Shown here: positions 11,237 through 27,188 of the stretch, in pieces
Numbering within the stretch: position 1 is the stretch's first letter
Layout: the number at the start of each line of letters is the position of its first letter
Program-made: the position numbers and the translations under genes
The notes under the pieces: generated by a model
Database searches by the model: none
What the model saw: the letters and a program-made list of their open reading frames with translations, nothing else
Told to the model about the DNA's origin: nothing
NCBI GenBank assembly: GCA_003550305.1
Contig: QKYT01000093.1
Coordinates: 195,245-231,833 of the forward strand
Direction of reading: 5' to 3'
From: Glomus cerebriforme
Taxonomy: Eukaryota > Glomeromycota > Glomeromycetes > Glomerales > Glomeraceae
Length of the DNA: 36,589 nt

Positions 11237-12763
11237 ATCACACAGGAGCGGAAAAACGTCGGATTTTCCGTGAAAAATTTAGCCAGAATCAAACCCCTTT
11301 TGTATTAAATACAAGATTAAAAGATTTTAGAGTAAATAAAGTTTAATAAGGGTTCATTTGATCTGCGTTTACTAATCTATTGATCTGAACAAGAAAAATG
11401 AGATAATTATTGTTCTTAGTTAGTAATCAAATTTACATTTTTTTTTTTTTTTTTTTACTGTATTTCCAGAAAATTTCTTAATTTATGATAAATATTTGTA
11501 TTTTGCAGTTACCTGTTCCATATCAAGTTTTTAATTTGTTGACTAAAGTGTCTTCCAATTTTAGTTAGATTAATTTATTCTTTTTCTGCATATAATCAAA
11601 TTATTAAATTTTATTGATTTTCTTGTTCTTTTTGAGACTCTCATTAAAATAAATTGATATATATGATCCTTTGTTTTTTGCTCATCTAAATAAATGCATA
11701 ATTCACATGTTTCACACTAATTTGGATCCGCTGTTATAATGTTATAATGATTATTCATTGATCTCATCTTTCAGCCTTATATGATACTTTCTCCATTTTT
11801 GACATTCTATCAGATGTAGATTCATTAAAACAAAGGAAAGGATATGTATGTATGTAGTGTAAAAAACCAGTTTTTAATTATTTTATTTCCCAAATTGGCT
11901 GTAATTCAATTTCATAATAAGATATAACCGCCGGTTATGATCACCGGTTCCTAATCACCTTACTAATCCTAACGTGACTTAAAATGTCCCGATTATGATC
12001 ACGTGAAAATTCTGTACAAATTTTATATCGGTTCTTCCAAAATTTATCAAAGAATTCTTCACAACATTCTCATGTATTATTATTTATATTTTTCAATAAT
12101 TTATAATCTTTCATGTGGAGAAACTTAAGGAGTTGTTGTATACTTAGAAGTCTTATCACTGCCTTATCAGTAGTATATATACTGTACATTATCTTTTTAA
12201 AATATCTTTCATGAATTTTCATGAATTGATTCTATTTTAGAAGTGAAGTAGTGTTCGTAGTAATTTTTTATGATATAATGTGGGGTGATTTACGTTAATA
12301 AACAGATCATCGTATGTTACATAAACTAATATACAATCACAAAAATATTAGTTTCAAAAATATATTAAGGAATTATTAGTTTAATATAGATATTTTATAA
12401 AATAATAAGATACGACAATTGGTGATGCAATTTACAGCAAAGTCCGAATAATTGTTTGTTTAATAACATTCTAAAGTTTCTTGTCTTTATTGGGATTTTT
12501 TTAAGAGGGATCGGCAAAAAAAAATTTGATATATTAATTTTTATAAATTACATTATTTATTTTTCTTATCAGGTTCATAATCATCAGAATAAACCTTTTT
12601 GAAGAATAATAAATTGAAAAACTTTGATGACAAATTTAATGCGACAACCCATAATGGGTAAAATTTATGAAAAAACTACAAGTCCAATAATAAAAAGTCA
12701 ATTTTTAAGAAAATATTATACAAAGTAAAAAAAAAAATTTTTTTTTAAGAAAAAAATAATATA

Positions 12764-16743
<3,980 letters not shown>

Positions 16744-17750
16744 CTATGATAATAATTCAATAAAAATCGTGTCTATTATTAGTGAATTTCAAAATTATAA
16801 AATTTTTTTATATAATCTATCTTTGTCAAAGATAATACAAACAAATTTATATTTTTATAAAATTCTCAAAAAAAGCAGGTTATATAAAAAAATAGTTTTG
16901 CCATATTACAACTCAATACATTCTGTAATCAGGAAAGCTATAAAAAATATTTAAAATAAGTTTAAATTATATACCATGCTGAAGTATTCGCGTGTAATAG
17001 AATAAGATTACTAAACTATTAAGTCAACTTTGATCGAATTGTGGTTGGAAGAAGAAAATTTAAAATGCATTTAAGGAAACATATGGTCATGTGTTAACAA
17101 AGTATATTTTAGGCAATTCTTTAATGATTGTGTGCCCTCACTCTCTGAAAATAAAGTTCATCTTACACAGATGACAGATTTATTCATTATGTGAGGATAT
17201 TTAATATAAAGATTGAGCAAGAAAGACCAGACATTTTCGATTTTTGGAATTAAGATGGTGAACCAATATCTAAATCATATGTGCTTAAGCAAAAAATGTA
17301 CCGTATTTCGTTCTCCCGATCAAAAACTCTAAAATTAATGCAGATTTCAAAAAAAAAATAAAAACATGGCATGCAAAAAGCCAAGAGAGTCAAAACCGAG
17401 AGAGCTCATGATAAATTCGTCTTCAGACTAAAAAAATTTCATCAAACTATGGACATATAAGAAACATCTATCCGAATCTTGAATCTTTATCTGTTATACT
17501 GTACTGTGCCACTTTTGATAGCCAATAATATAAGGTTTTATCCGATTGGCGATTGGAGTACTGCTATCCACCTTATCGTTTATGCACAACAAATATTTCC
17601 AAGTTGTACTATTATTATATTTTAGATATATCCTTGGATTATTTTTAGCTTTCTTTTCAACCTTTTTTCTTTATTTAGATTTCATTTGTTTAGTTTACTT
17701 TAGCATATAATAGAAAGGACGATTTAAAGTACTAACAGAACATTTATAAT
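16744..17750. other. divergent intergenic region between deubiquitinase pseudogene and GOLPH3 gene
   Basis: About 1 kb separates the two oppositely oriented genes. It should hold the GOLPH3/Vps74 promoter, and it may hold the unrecognised first exon of the deubiquitinase. A plus-strand frame over 16661-16954 overlaps the small deubiquitinase exon and is Lys/Ile/Asn/Tyr-rich without recognisable domains, so it is not called. Nothing else is seen. Confidence 0.5.
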
Positions 17751-19324
17751 ATGGCCTCAGCAAGTGGTTTACAAAGGAGGCGAAATGCTGGAGCTTTTAA
17801 CTCATCGCAAGAGAATAATGTGTCGACAACACCAGATCGCAGTCTTTCAGAGAGTGGTGTTAGGATTGCAGTTGATCCTAATGACGTACTTGATGATGAA
17901 GACAAGAAACAACCTATTTTAACACTCATGGAAGAAGTTCTCTTGCTAGGTTTAAAAGATAAACAGGTACAATTTCAAAATTTTCTTTATTCATTTATCA
18001 TTTTTTATTTTATTTTTTTTATTTTTAGTATGTATATTTTTTTCCTCCTACAAAAACATTTTACATTTGAAATTTCAATTGTCACAATTTGAATGGTTTA
18101 TTATCGTTAAAGAGTTATTATTAATTAGGTGAATTAATTTTTATCTATTGGAAGATGAATTAATTATCAATTGGCACGGAAGAACAATTAAATTGTTAGA
18201 TTTCCTTTGTTTAAAACTTTTTTGAACATTTATAACTTCTCGAGATAACAACATTTTAAAATATGAGCAATTTATCACAATGATCATTATTTACATCAAA
18301 AGACGAATTTTGAATCGATATAATTAATAAAATAATCGATAATAATAATTTTTTGGAAGAATATGATTAGAATTGACCATAATTTTATTTATATCTTATA
18401 TACAAAATATTTGTATTATATTTCTTTTTCCTATATAAATAATAACTTTGATCAGGGCTACCTCTCATTCTGGAATGATAATATTTCTTATACTTTGAGA
18501 GGGTGTATTCTTATGGAACTTGCGTTTCGTGGTCGAATAGCCATTGTTAAAGATCCAGCTCGTCGAAAGTGTGCACTTTCAGATAGAAATATAGAGGTCC
18601 TTGATGATAAGGTAACAGGAGAAGTATTATTAGATGAAGCATTAAAACTGATGAAAAATAGTGAACCTATGAGTGTTGGAAACTGGATTGATTTAATGAG
18701 CGGTAAGTTTAAATTGAATGTGCACCGAAAAAAAAAAACAAAAATTTTCTTTTAATTAATTTATTTTAAATTGGATTTTAAGAGAGATATAATAATATAT
18801 ATTTTTTTAAATTTTTAAAATTTTTAATAGGAGAAACTTGGAATGTAATGAAGATTGGATATCAATTAAAACAAGTACGAGAACGTTTAGCAAAAGGATT
18901 AGTAGATAAAGGAATTTTAAGAACCGAAAAAAGAAACTTTTTACTTTTTGATATGGCTACTCATCCTGTTAGTGATTCTTCAACAAAGGAAGAAATTGTT
19001 AAAAGAGTTATTACAACTTTAACTCATGTTAATCATTCTTCTGCAGCCATAACGTCATTACCCGATGTACCTTTTAGTTATTTACGTACTATATCAATGG
19101 TATGCGCTGCTTACGCCGCTAATGTACTAGAAAATGCTTTATTACAGTTAAATCATGAATTAAGAGAAAGAGCATATACAAAAGTTGATGAATTATTAAG
19201 TGAATATTCTGTTTATCCTTTTTCAAAAAAAGCTAAAGTTGATATTCCCGAAGGAAAAGATTTACAAGTTGAAGTTGTGGCCGCTGTTTTAAATGTTTTT
19301 ACAAAAATGGATAGTATTTTGTGA
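17751..19324 (+). CDS. VPS74: GOLPH3/Vps74 family PtdIns4P-binding Golgi protein
   Basis: A peripheral trans-Golgi protein that binds PtdIns4P and COPI and retains glycosyltransferases in the Golgi. Exons 17751-17966, 18456-18702 and 18831-19324 join through canonical GT-AG introns to 318 aa. The N-terminus carries the LQRRR arginine cluster, which in Vps74 contributes to coatomer binding, followed by an acidic disordered stretch. The GPP34 domain begins at [13 protein letters not shown]. It contains [51 protein letters not shown] and LFDMATHP, all hallmark blocks, and ends near [18 protein letters not shown]. Length matches the family. It is convergent with the E1-beta gene, their stops being about 415 bp apart. 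The call is firm; the gene symbol follows the yeast orthologue. Confidence 0.96.
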
Positions 19325-19370
19325 AAAAAGAATAATAATCTATTTTAATAATATATATTTTATTTATTTT

Positions 19371-19372
<2 letters not shown>

Positions 19373-19441
<69 letters not shown>
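19373..19441. repeat. poly(T) tract, 69 bases
   Basis: Sixty-nine consecutive T lie 48 bp past the GOLPH3 stop codon, in the short convergent intergenic space. Such a tract could act in 3'-end formation, but length and slippage make this uncertain. An apparent minus-strand frame of poly-Lys across it is an artefact. Confidence 0.9.
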
Positions 19442-19442
<1 letters not shown>

Positions 19443-19740
19443 GTAATTATATGTATATGAGTGATGGTAAATTTGTTTGTAAAAAAAAAACATCAAAATT
19501 TCGCAAGAATGCGTAATTATTTTGCATGTTGAACGATTTTTAATTATTATATATTTTTTTTCATACGCAAAATTCAATTTGTCTAAATTAGTTTAATTTT
19601 CTTTATTAAGGAAAAAATTATTTAGGTTAGATGTAAAATTATGTTCATAGAATACAATAATAATTTTAGTTTTACATTACATTTTCTTTTTTTATTAAAT
19701 TAAAAAAGTGTGTAGTTGATAATAAAGAATAATTCGTGCT

Positions 19741-21627
19741 TCAATATTCTACAACTTCTTTAATTGCATCATAACACTTTATCATATCTGGAACATAAAA
19801 TTTTTCAAATACTAACGGGAATGGAGTGCTAATAAAATAAATAAAATATATAATGTAAATATATTCTTTCTTTTTTAGAATTAATCATTTTTGAAAATTT
19901 AAATCAATTGATAAATTTTAAAAATACTTACTCAAATCCACAAACCCTTTGGATTGGTGCTTCAAGTCTTAAAAAGCATCTTTCCATGATATTTGTTGCA
20001 ACTTCAGCAGCAAAACCAGAAGTTTGAGGTGCCTCGTGAGCAATAACCAATCTTCCAGTTTTATTCACTGAATTTGCAACTGTATCAACATCCCAAGGTA
20101 AAAGAGATCTCAAATCTATAAGTTCACATGATAAACCAGGAATATCTTTCTCCGCCAATTGAATGGCATTTTCAAGAGTATATATTTGTGATCCATAGCC
20201 AATAACAGTAACATCTTTGCCAGATTTGAGAATTTCGGCTTTACCTAAAGGAAGTTCGTAATCGCCTATTGGAACTTGTTCAACTAATCTCGCAGTAAAG
20301 TAGAAATAGTTAATTCATCATATTATAATATAATTGTCAAAAAATCTCCCGACTTACTAGCAGCGCGATATAAAATTTTCGGTTCAAAAAATATTACTGG
20401 ATTTCGATCTCTTATTGACGCCAATAAAAGACCTTTAGCTTGTATTGGACTTCTTGGCATAACAACCTATAATAGTGGAAACATTATAATTTTAATGAAT
20501 TATTTTTATTATTTACACTATTTACATCATAATAACTTACAATCAATCCTGGTGTATGAGTAAAATATGCCTCTGGTGATTGGGAATGATAATGTCCACC
20601 ATGTCCCACTGCCGAACAAGGGGATCGAACTGTCAAACCAGCAACATTGAATATACCGCCTGAACGGTACCTATATTTAGCAGCTTCGTTTACAAGCTAA
20701 TTTGATGTAATATAAGTTAGAAATAACTAAGTTCGATAAAATAAAAAAGAAATATTATAGTATAACTAACTACCTGATCGAATGCCGGAAATATATAATC
20801 AGCAAATTGAATTTCGGCAATAGCAGTATGTCCCATTGCCGCCATTCCTATGCCAAATCCAACAATACCTTGTTCTGTCAAGGGTGTATTGAACACCCGA
20901 TCCTTTCCTATTAATTAACAAAAATAACGCGTAAATATATATAATAAATTAAGCAGTATTCATACAACATACCAAACATTTCTGCTAACCCGAGAGTACA
21001 ACGGAATACGCCACCGAAAGCAACATCTTCACCAAAAACAACTACATTATTTTAAGAAATGTAATATTAATTACCAATTAGTTTAGAAAATTAAAAAAGT
21101 ATATAAGTAATATACACGTACCTGCTGTCTCATCGGTAGCCAATGCAATGCTCATAGCATCATTGATCGCTTGAAACATATTCATCTTCTTTGTCTCCCC
21201 TAGAGAAAACGAAATTAATACATATTGATTATATTATAATTATAAATTGAAATATATAATAAATTGAATTAGGTAATACCATTTGCAACTCCAGTATTAG
21301 CTAATTCTGCATTTTTCAAAGCTTCTTCTTGAGTAGATTTTATAAATTTAGACTGTGCAACACCTGGCAAAAAACCTTCTGCCGGAGGTGGTTGTCCGGT
21401 AGCTTGTAGGATCGTTCGCGTCGCATGGAAAAATACCTGTAAAGGATTATTTAGAAATACAACGTACAATAGCGAACATTCTACGTTTAATAAAAAAAAA
21501 CCTAAGTTCAAAAGGAAATACCTTATTTTAATACCTTATGGGTAAATCTATTTCTAATTAATGGTCTACTATGTACAATGTTCGCGAAATTACGAAGTAA
21601 TAATGTAGTAGTTCGAGAAGTTCGCAT
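19741..21627 (-). CDS. branched-chain 2-oxoacid dehydrogenase E1 component, beta subunit, mitochondrial
   Basis: With the alpha subunit it forms the thiamine-diphosphate E1 that decarboxylates 2-oxo acids from Leu, Ile and Val in the mitochondrial matrix. Nine exons join in frame: 21627-21535, 21436-21280, 21199-21122, 21041-20973, 20907-20774, 20696-20541, 20466-20358, 20283-19932 and 19828-19741. The result is 411 aa, close to the roughly 390 aa of animal forms. The start [18 protein letters not shown] gives a typical mitochondrial presequence; an in-frame ATG at 21676-21678 would add 17 hydrophobic residues. Signature blocks are [70 protein letters not shown] and [12 protein letters not shown], ending in [18 protein letters not shown]. 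These favour the branched-chain enzyme over pyruvate dehydrogenase beta. Confidence 0.94.
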
Positions 21628-21678
21628 ATTAGAACCTACTAGGAAGAGCATTTTTCTTGATCCAGCAAAATATAGCAT

Positions 21679-22385
21679 GATCTACTAACCATTAATAGCC
21701 AATAGGTTAAACTGGTTTTGTATGACATGTTAATCGAATTTTTTTAAGATAACCACAAATGTGACTAAATAGACCCTTTTTAGGCCTAAAGAGAAATTAT
21801 TTTTTGTAATTTGCGAAAGTGATACCTGTTAGCCCAACCGAAACTGGAGAATTCCAGTTTACAAGCAAGAACTCTAGTTTCTGGTCAGAAAATTCTAGAC
21901 GATTTAACTTATGTATATAAAAACAAGATTAAAGGGGCTGAAAAAAAATTCCAAGAATAAATCTAAAGATAAGCCGTCTTGAAGAAAGAAAATTTTTAAA
22001 TTCTAAGGCAAATTACAAAATTATGCAATAGATATGGGCAATTGATTAATTATTCGCAAAGATTAATTAAAATTTGCCGTGAAATGATCACTAGATTTAT
22101 CAGCATTAGGAAAGTCAGCTTTAAAGCTTCACCAACTATTAATAGTACAAAATCTTGCATTTTAAAAATCAAGAATAAAATTTATTTGTAAATAGCATTA
22201 ATTATATATTTAAATTTGTACAAATTTCAACCATTAGTATCTCCAAATTTTTACCAAAATATATCATTATCCTACGTTAAATATTTAACTTACTAATTCT
22301 AACTAATCTAGATCGTAATTGATTTAAACAAAAGCAAAGGATTCATAATAATGATTATCTAAATTTTATAATCTCTACAAATTGA
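21679..22385. other. 0.7-kb intergenic region upstream of E1-beta with two hairpins
   Basis: It lies between the E1-beta start and the stop of the Ig-like-domain gene, so it should contain the E1-beta promoter. Two adjacent inverted repeats occur at 21841-21860 and 21873-21899. No coding content is seen. Confidence 0.5.
21841..21899. repeat. two adjacent short inverted repeats
   Basis: AAACTGGA and TCCAGTTT pair perfectly around GAAT (21841-21860). Just beyond, TCTAG-TTTCTG pairs with CAGAAA-ATT-CTAGA around a GT turn with a 3-nt bulge (21873-21899). They sit about 215-270 bp upstream of the chosen E1-beta start. They could be protein-binding palindromes or a miniature-element relic. Confidence 0.55.
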
Positions 22386-24576
22386 TTAACCAAGATGGGG
22401 TTGTAACTGATAATCTGCCATAGCCTAATTATGAAAATAAAATATGATTTTTAGTAAAAAAAAAATAAAATAAAATAAAATAAAATAAATTCTCACTTAC
22501 TACAGAGTTGAGATTCAAATCATGTTCAGATTGATCGATATGTGCCACAGTAATTACAAAAGATTTTTCAAGCTTATACACAGTATCACCATGATAATAA
22601 TTTGCGATTGCAGTAATTTCACAAGTTTCTGAATTCATATCTGGTGTGCCTGTCAAAACATTATTTTCCCAACGAAGCCAATCCGGTAACCATGGAGAAT
22701 GAAATACAGCTTTTATAGCTATATTTAAAATAAAATATTAGCATATCATTTTTTTTTTAATTTATTTTTTTTTTTAATAAAAAAGAAAAGAAATAAATAT
22801 TACATTTAACATTAACTTGTGGATCCCAAACTCGAGGAGCATAAGTATATTTCGTTCCAACGTAAGCAATCTTATCAGGAATTCCGGCTATCTTACGATT
22901 AAATTCTCGAAATATCCACCCACCGGAAGGTGTTTTTTTAGCCTCAATATTCCATACATGATTACCCTTGGACTTTGCTTTTTTACCATCCTCATTGAAT
23001 CGAGAAATATATCTATTTTTTTTTTAAAGATAAGAATGATTATTTCAAATAATATAAGATGTAAAATCGACGAAATTTAATATCGAACCTTTGTGTCCAC
23101 AAATAATTTTTCACTTTTTTCAATGGTAACATTTCTTCGTTAAAACCATGACGGAGTAGTTCTTCATGAAAAGCATTAGTGAATGCTTGAATTCGAAATT
23201 TGAATGGACGAAAATCGGGTGATTCATCCAACTTTTGCATCTTTTTCGCCATTAATGTCTGGTGACTATTATCAAAATAAAATAGAAAATTATTACTTTT
23301 AATATTCCATCTTTAATTAGCACAAACTTCAAACCTACATTTGTTCACCCTTTGAATCCGTAGCATCCACTATAATTAAAAAAAAATTCATTCATAATTA
23401 GAAATCAATCAATTATTCATGGATGACTCTTTCAAAGTATAATACATACGATTAGAACAAATGGTTTGTAAAAAGCTTATGAATATATCATCAAGATTCT
23501 TCAAAAGCACTGGATCTAACGGTGCATGTGTATGAGTGCGTGGGGTATTTGGAAGTACAACACCTTGTTGAGCATAAATAGGAGCCGGCTATAGGCCACA
23601 TAAAAAAAATATATACGTATTATTATTATATTAATTTGGCTAGAGAAAAAGTCAAAAGTCTAATAATGCATACCTGTGGTGCGAAATGATCATTAGAACT
23701 AGCCAAATCACGAACATTGACGGAATACACTTCACTTGTGATGGTAGGAGTATCTTCAATATTTGATTTCATAGCTTTTCTAGGTTTTTCATATTTTACA
23801 GATACGGCTCTCTAATAATAATTTAAAATTATAGATGATTTAATAAAAAAACTGAAAATAAATAAATTAATATCACACGAACCTTATTTGATTTCGGCGC
23901 CATAGGTTGCACGGATACTGCCGTCGACGGAGATGCTTGTGGCGTAGTATGGGGCGTAGCTATGGAATGCTTTTTTATTTTTTTTTTAAAAAAAAAACCG
24001 AGGCAAAACATTAAAAAAAAAAAATGGTTTCAAATCCCCCCTAGAAGAGTTTTGATACAAGGAATTAAGGTGATCTAATTTCCCTAATTGAAAGGTATTT
24101 ACCCTTAAATTCTATTAAAATAATAAATAAATCTTGTGAGCATAAATGATTTAATACAATATTTTAAAAAGGTAATATTAACATAGTTACCAGCTGTTCA
24201 ATGTTTGTTTTAAAGTCTTTCAATACATTGATAGTTTTTGCTATATCTTCAAGACGGTTAAAAGCCTCGCCTTCTATTCCTCGTGTAAATTGTTCTTTGG
24301 CTTCTTGAGCCATCAGAACGATGCTAAGAAAAATACATAGTTTTAAATAGACTTTAGATCAACAGAAGTTTATTGTTATATATATTGAATACCATAAAAG
24401 TTGTTCAGAGTAGATCTCGACAACAAAAACGGTATTATTAAAAAAGTCATGTTTATGATATTCCGCGCGATGCTTTGTACAAAGTACCCTTTCTTTCGGT
24501 CACTAAAAGAAGAGTAGTTAAAGTGGAGACCTAATAAACCGTACCTCTCAAAAAGTTGGGTCACATTCATATTCAT
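22386..24576 (-). CDS. conserved-looking fungal protein with Ig-like C-terminal domain, function unknown
   Basis: Ten exons join in frame: 24576-24545, 24323-24191, 23969-23883, 23811-23674, 23588-23450, 23369-23339, 23265-23089, 23012-22804, 22718-22501 and 22424-22386, giving 400 aa. All splice sites are GT-AG. Residues 1-55 (MNMNVTQLFESIVLMAQEAK...) look helical. A Pro/Ser/Thr-rich linker with a basic KPRK stretch follows to about 175. The core has NYLWTQRYISRFNEDGKK, GGWIFREFNRKIAGIPDKIAYVG and APRVWDPQV. It is followed by LPDWLRWENNVLTGTPD and SFVITV, a pattern like putative-Ig (He_PIG/cadherin-like) strands. There is no signal peptide or membrane segment, so an intracellular, perhaps nuclear, role is plausible. 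The core vaguely recalls fungal developmental regulators of the Medusa/Acr1 type, but that is from memory and unconfirmed. Confidence 0.8.
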
Positions 24577-25238
24577 ATTTTTTTTTTATGTATTCAGTAA
24601 TAGTACCAAGTATTATTAGTTGGGGTTGGTTTCTTTGGGGTAGGGACGTTGGGGGGGACGCTTTTTGAAGGCCTCTCGAAAGAGGGGTTGAAGAAAAAAA
24701 AAAGAGTTACTAAAAAACTGAGCTGATAAATTTGCAATAAATGAGAATCGGAACCAAATTTATCCGGAGACTTGTACACCAACAAACCAACAAATATAGT
24801 TATTGGTATAACAGGAAGTACCTTAAAAGTAAATACATGATGCAACCGAAATATGAATATCAAAAGAAATTGGCTTTCAGGTATAAATGAGATATTTAAT
24901 TTTTGTGAAAGTATAAATAATTTATAATGAAATCTTATTCATAAAAAATAAATAATGAAAATTATTCTCTAATTTAAAAAAAAGGTTATCTGTTATACCA
25001 TTTTGTCTAACGACAATAATTAAATTAGCGTCAAAGACGTGGCGTATATTATCTAATATGAAATTCTTCTCGTAACTGTTTCTGAATTCTGAGGTACTTT
25101 TCAAGTATTTAAATTATTGTATTAGTTTTACATCTTTCTTTTCTTATTGTTACTGCCTATTTCATTGGTAGAATAAAAGAGAACTTTGCAGCAATCTGAT
25201 TTTTCTACTTAAATACAAGAATTTAAATAAAAACGATG

Positions 25239-25272
<34 letters not shown>

Positions 25273-25458
25273 ATTTTTGGCGGCATACATCTTGATAGAA
25301 CAAAAATTCCATGGAATTTAGGGTTAATCATGGTGTCGATCATATCACAACCGAATTATTTTATTCCGACGAGGTTTTATTTCTCAAAAGTTGATTTTTA
25401 TACGGTACATAAAAATAAAAATAAATTTCCCTAATATTTTAAATTTTTTTGTAATATA
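24577..25458. other. 0.9-kb intergenic stretch
   Basis: No gene is supported. Short minus-strand frames near 24594-25104 lack recognisable motifs and are AT-driven. G-rich patches at 24640-24660 and a 27-base A run at 25243-25269 are the only notable compositions. It separates the 5' end of the Ig-like-domain gene from the 3' end of kinase copy 1. Confidence 0.5.
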
Positions 25459-25493
25459 TCAAATATCAAATTCGACCTCTCTGGTAATATAAT
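25459..25493 (-). other. spare copy of the kinase terminal microexon
   Basis: Downstream of the kinase copy 1 stop, a minus-strand AG acceptor is followed by a phase-matching exon reading (D)YITREVEFDI and a TGA. It closely resembles the annotated last exon (DYLTKELRFDI). It could serve as an alternative last exon spliced from the 25642 donor in place of 25606-25548, or be an unused duplicate. Only transcript data can tell. Confidence 0.5.
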
Positions 25494-25547
25494 CTATATT
25501 TAGAATAAAATCAATTAGTTAATTAAAAAAAAATAATTGTTTTTTAA

Positions 25548-27188
25548 TTAATCGGATTTGTTAAAATTAGTATTAATATCAAATCTAAGTTCTTTTGTCA
25601 AATAATCTCATGAAAACAAACTCTAAAAAAAAGATGTTTACCATTCTTGTCATTTTCAAGTAATTTGATTTTTTTAGTGATTTTATCTATAAAAATAAAT
25701 AAATAATTATTATACATCATTAAATAATCAAAAACATTACTATTATACCATTCTTATCGTCATCATTATCAATCTTTCTTTTAACTTTTTTTTTTTTAAA
25801 AAAATATATATTTATTAATAACATAGTTTAATTTGTATCAAATAAATAATATGAATTTTACATTTACCACTTCTTAATTTTCTTGTAGATTCTGCAGATT
25901 TTATCATTTCACTTAAAGGTCGACTTTTATAGACAGCATCTGGATTATTTGTTGTTATAGGTCCAATATCCGGTGACTTTATTATCTTAGTTGGATTATA
26001 TGATTTATTTTCCCATTCATTTTCAAAAATATTATAAATTTTTTTATGTAAATAGTGAGCTTTTGGTCTTTTCTTTGGATCAGAATTCCAACATTCTTTC
26101 ATTAATTCTATATAACCTTCAGGTGCATTCGTGACAATTGGAGGACGAAGACCATCACATATCTCAATGATAAGATCTGTATCATGACTTTTATCCCAAA
26201 ATGGTTTTCTACCTGTCATTAATTCCCACATAATCATACCAAAACTATATATATCTGAAGCTCTAGTATATTTTTGTCCTTGAAAAACCTCTGGAGCAAC
26301 ATAAGGAATAACGCCATAAATTTCATTATTCTCATCGTTTAATGATGATTCAATTGCAGATTTACTTAATCCAAAATCACCCGTTAGAGATATACTTGCT
26401 TGTATAAAAATATTTCCACTATGATAATCTTGATGGATAATTCCTGCATTATGTATTTGTTTAAGTCCAGTTATTATGTCACATAATTTATTTAACTTGG
26501 AAACCCAATCAAAATTAAAAAAATCTTTAGTTATATAATGCGTTAGATCTCCTGATTCACAATATTTCATAATTATCATATAATTTTTGGTATTAGGATC
26601 TTTGGTGATTCCGTAATATTTATTGATGTATTGATAGTCTTCAAAGAATAAATATTTTCTCAAAATTGTACAATTATGAAATATTTCGAGCTTAAATAAA
26701 AATAGTTATTGAATTAAATTATTTTATATCAAGATTCATAAAATTATTATATAATACTGTACCTCATTTATGTCTTTAGCAGAATTGGTGTTTTCAGAAT
26801 TATTGAGTTCTTTGAGCACAACTATCATGTTATTAACACGATTATATCTTTGTTTCATACGATTCCAGTAAGATATTGGACCATCTTCCCAAAATGCTTT
26901 ATAGATTTTACTAAATCCTCCCTCGGCAATAAGTTCTATATTTTTGAATTTTTCATAAGGAACAAATTCAAATTCCATTTTCCCATCAGTTGATAATGTG
27001 GACTTTATAAAATCATCAATAACTTTATTTCCACTTGGTATAACAGATTTTGTTCTTGCTTCATTACATTGATTGCAAATCCATATAACATGATAATAAA
27101 GTTTATGACTACTATCTAAAGGTATTCTTTTTCTACAATAATCACATTTCTTGAATTGCGATTTTGGTTTATCTTGAGGATCAACCAT
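25548..27188 (-). CDS. TKL-like protein kinase with N-terminal zinc-ribbon-like motif (kinase copy 1, intact)
   Basis: Five exons, 27188-26763, 26690-25868, 25784-25749, 25686-25642 and 25606-25548, join in frame to 462 aa. Residues 15-41 hold CDYC...CNQC (CX2C-X19-CX2C), probably zinc-binding. The kinase domain has a Gly-rich loop (AEGGFSKIYKA, about 88-98), Lys126 in VVLKEL, a catalytic loop IIHQDYHSGN (D230, N235), DFG at 247-249, and VAPEVF. The block SDIYSFGMIMWELMTG follows, then a C-lobe ending KECWNSDPKKRP. HQD replaces HRD, so this is a non-RD kinase; all catalytic residues remain. The tail after the kinase exon comes from three microexons with phase-1 junctions: VKRKIDNDDDKN, DKITKKIKLLENDKN and DYLTKELRFDINTNFNKSD. 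The KRK and KKIK clusters could be a nuclear localisation signal. Substrate unknown. Confidence 0.85.

Larger units (their letters stand above)
10220..12763. other. 2.5-kb intergenic region with inverted repeats
   Basis: No gene can be supported. It holds a 59-base A run (10568-10626), short hairpin-forming palindromes at 11212-11236 and 11924-11938, and a small patch of higher GC at 11210-11300 and 11920-12010. It lies upstream of the ceramide glucosyltransferase start and beyond the 3' end of the deubiquitinase pseudogene. Any glucosyltransferase promoter should lie in the right-hand flank of 10219. Confidence 0.6.

Noticed and set aside
19299..19577. Poly-Lys minus-strand frame
   Set aside because: Artefact of the 69-base T tract downstream of the GOLPH3 gene.
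22817..23080. 87-aa plus-strand frame
   Set aside because: Antisense shadow of two exons of the Ig-like-domain gene.
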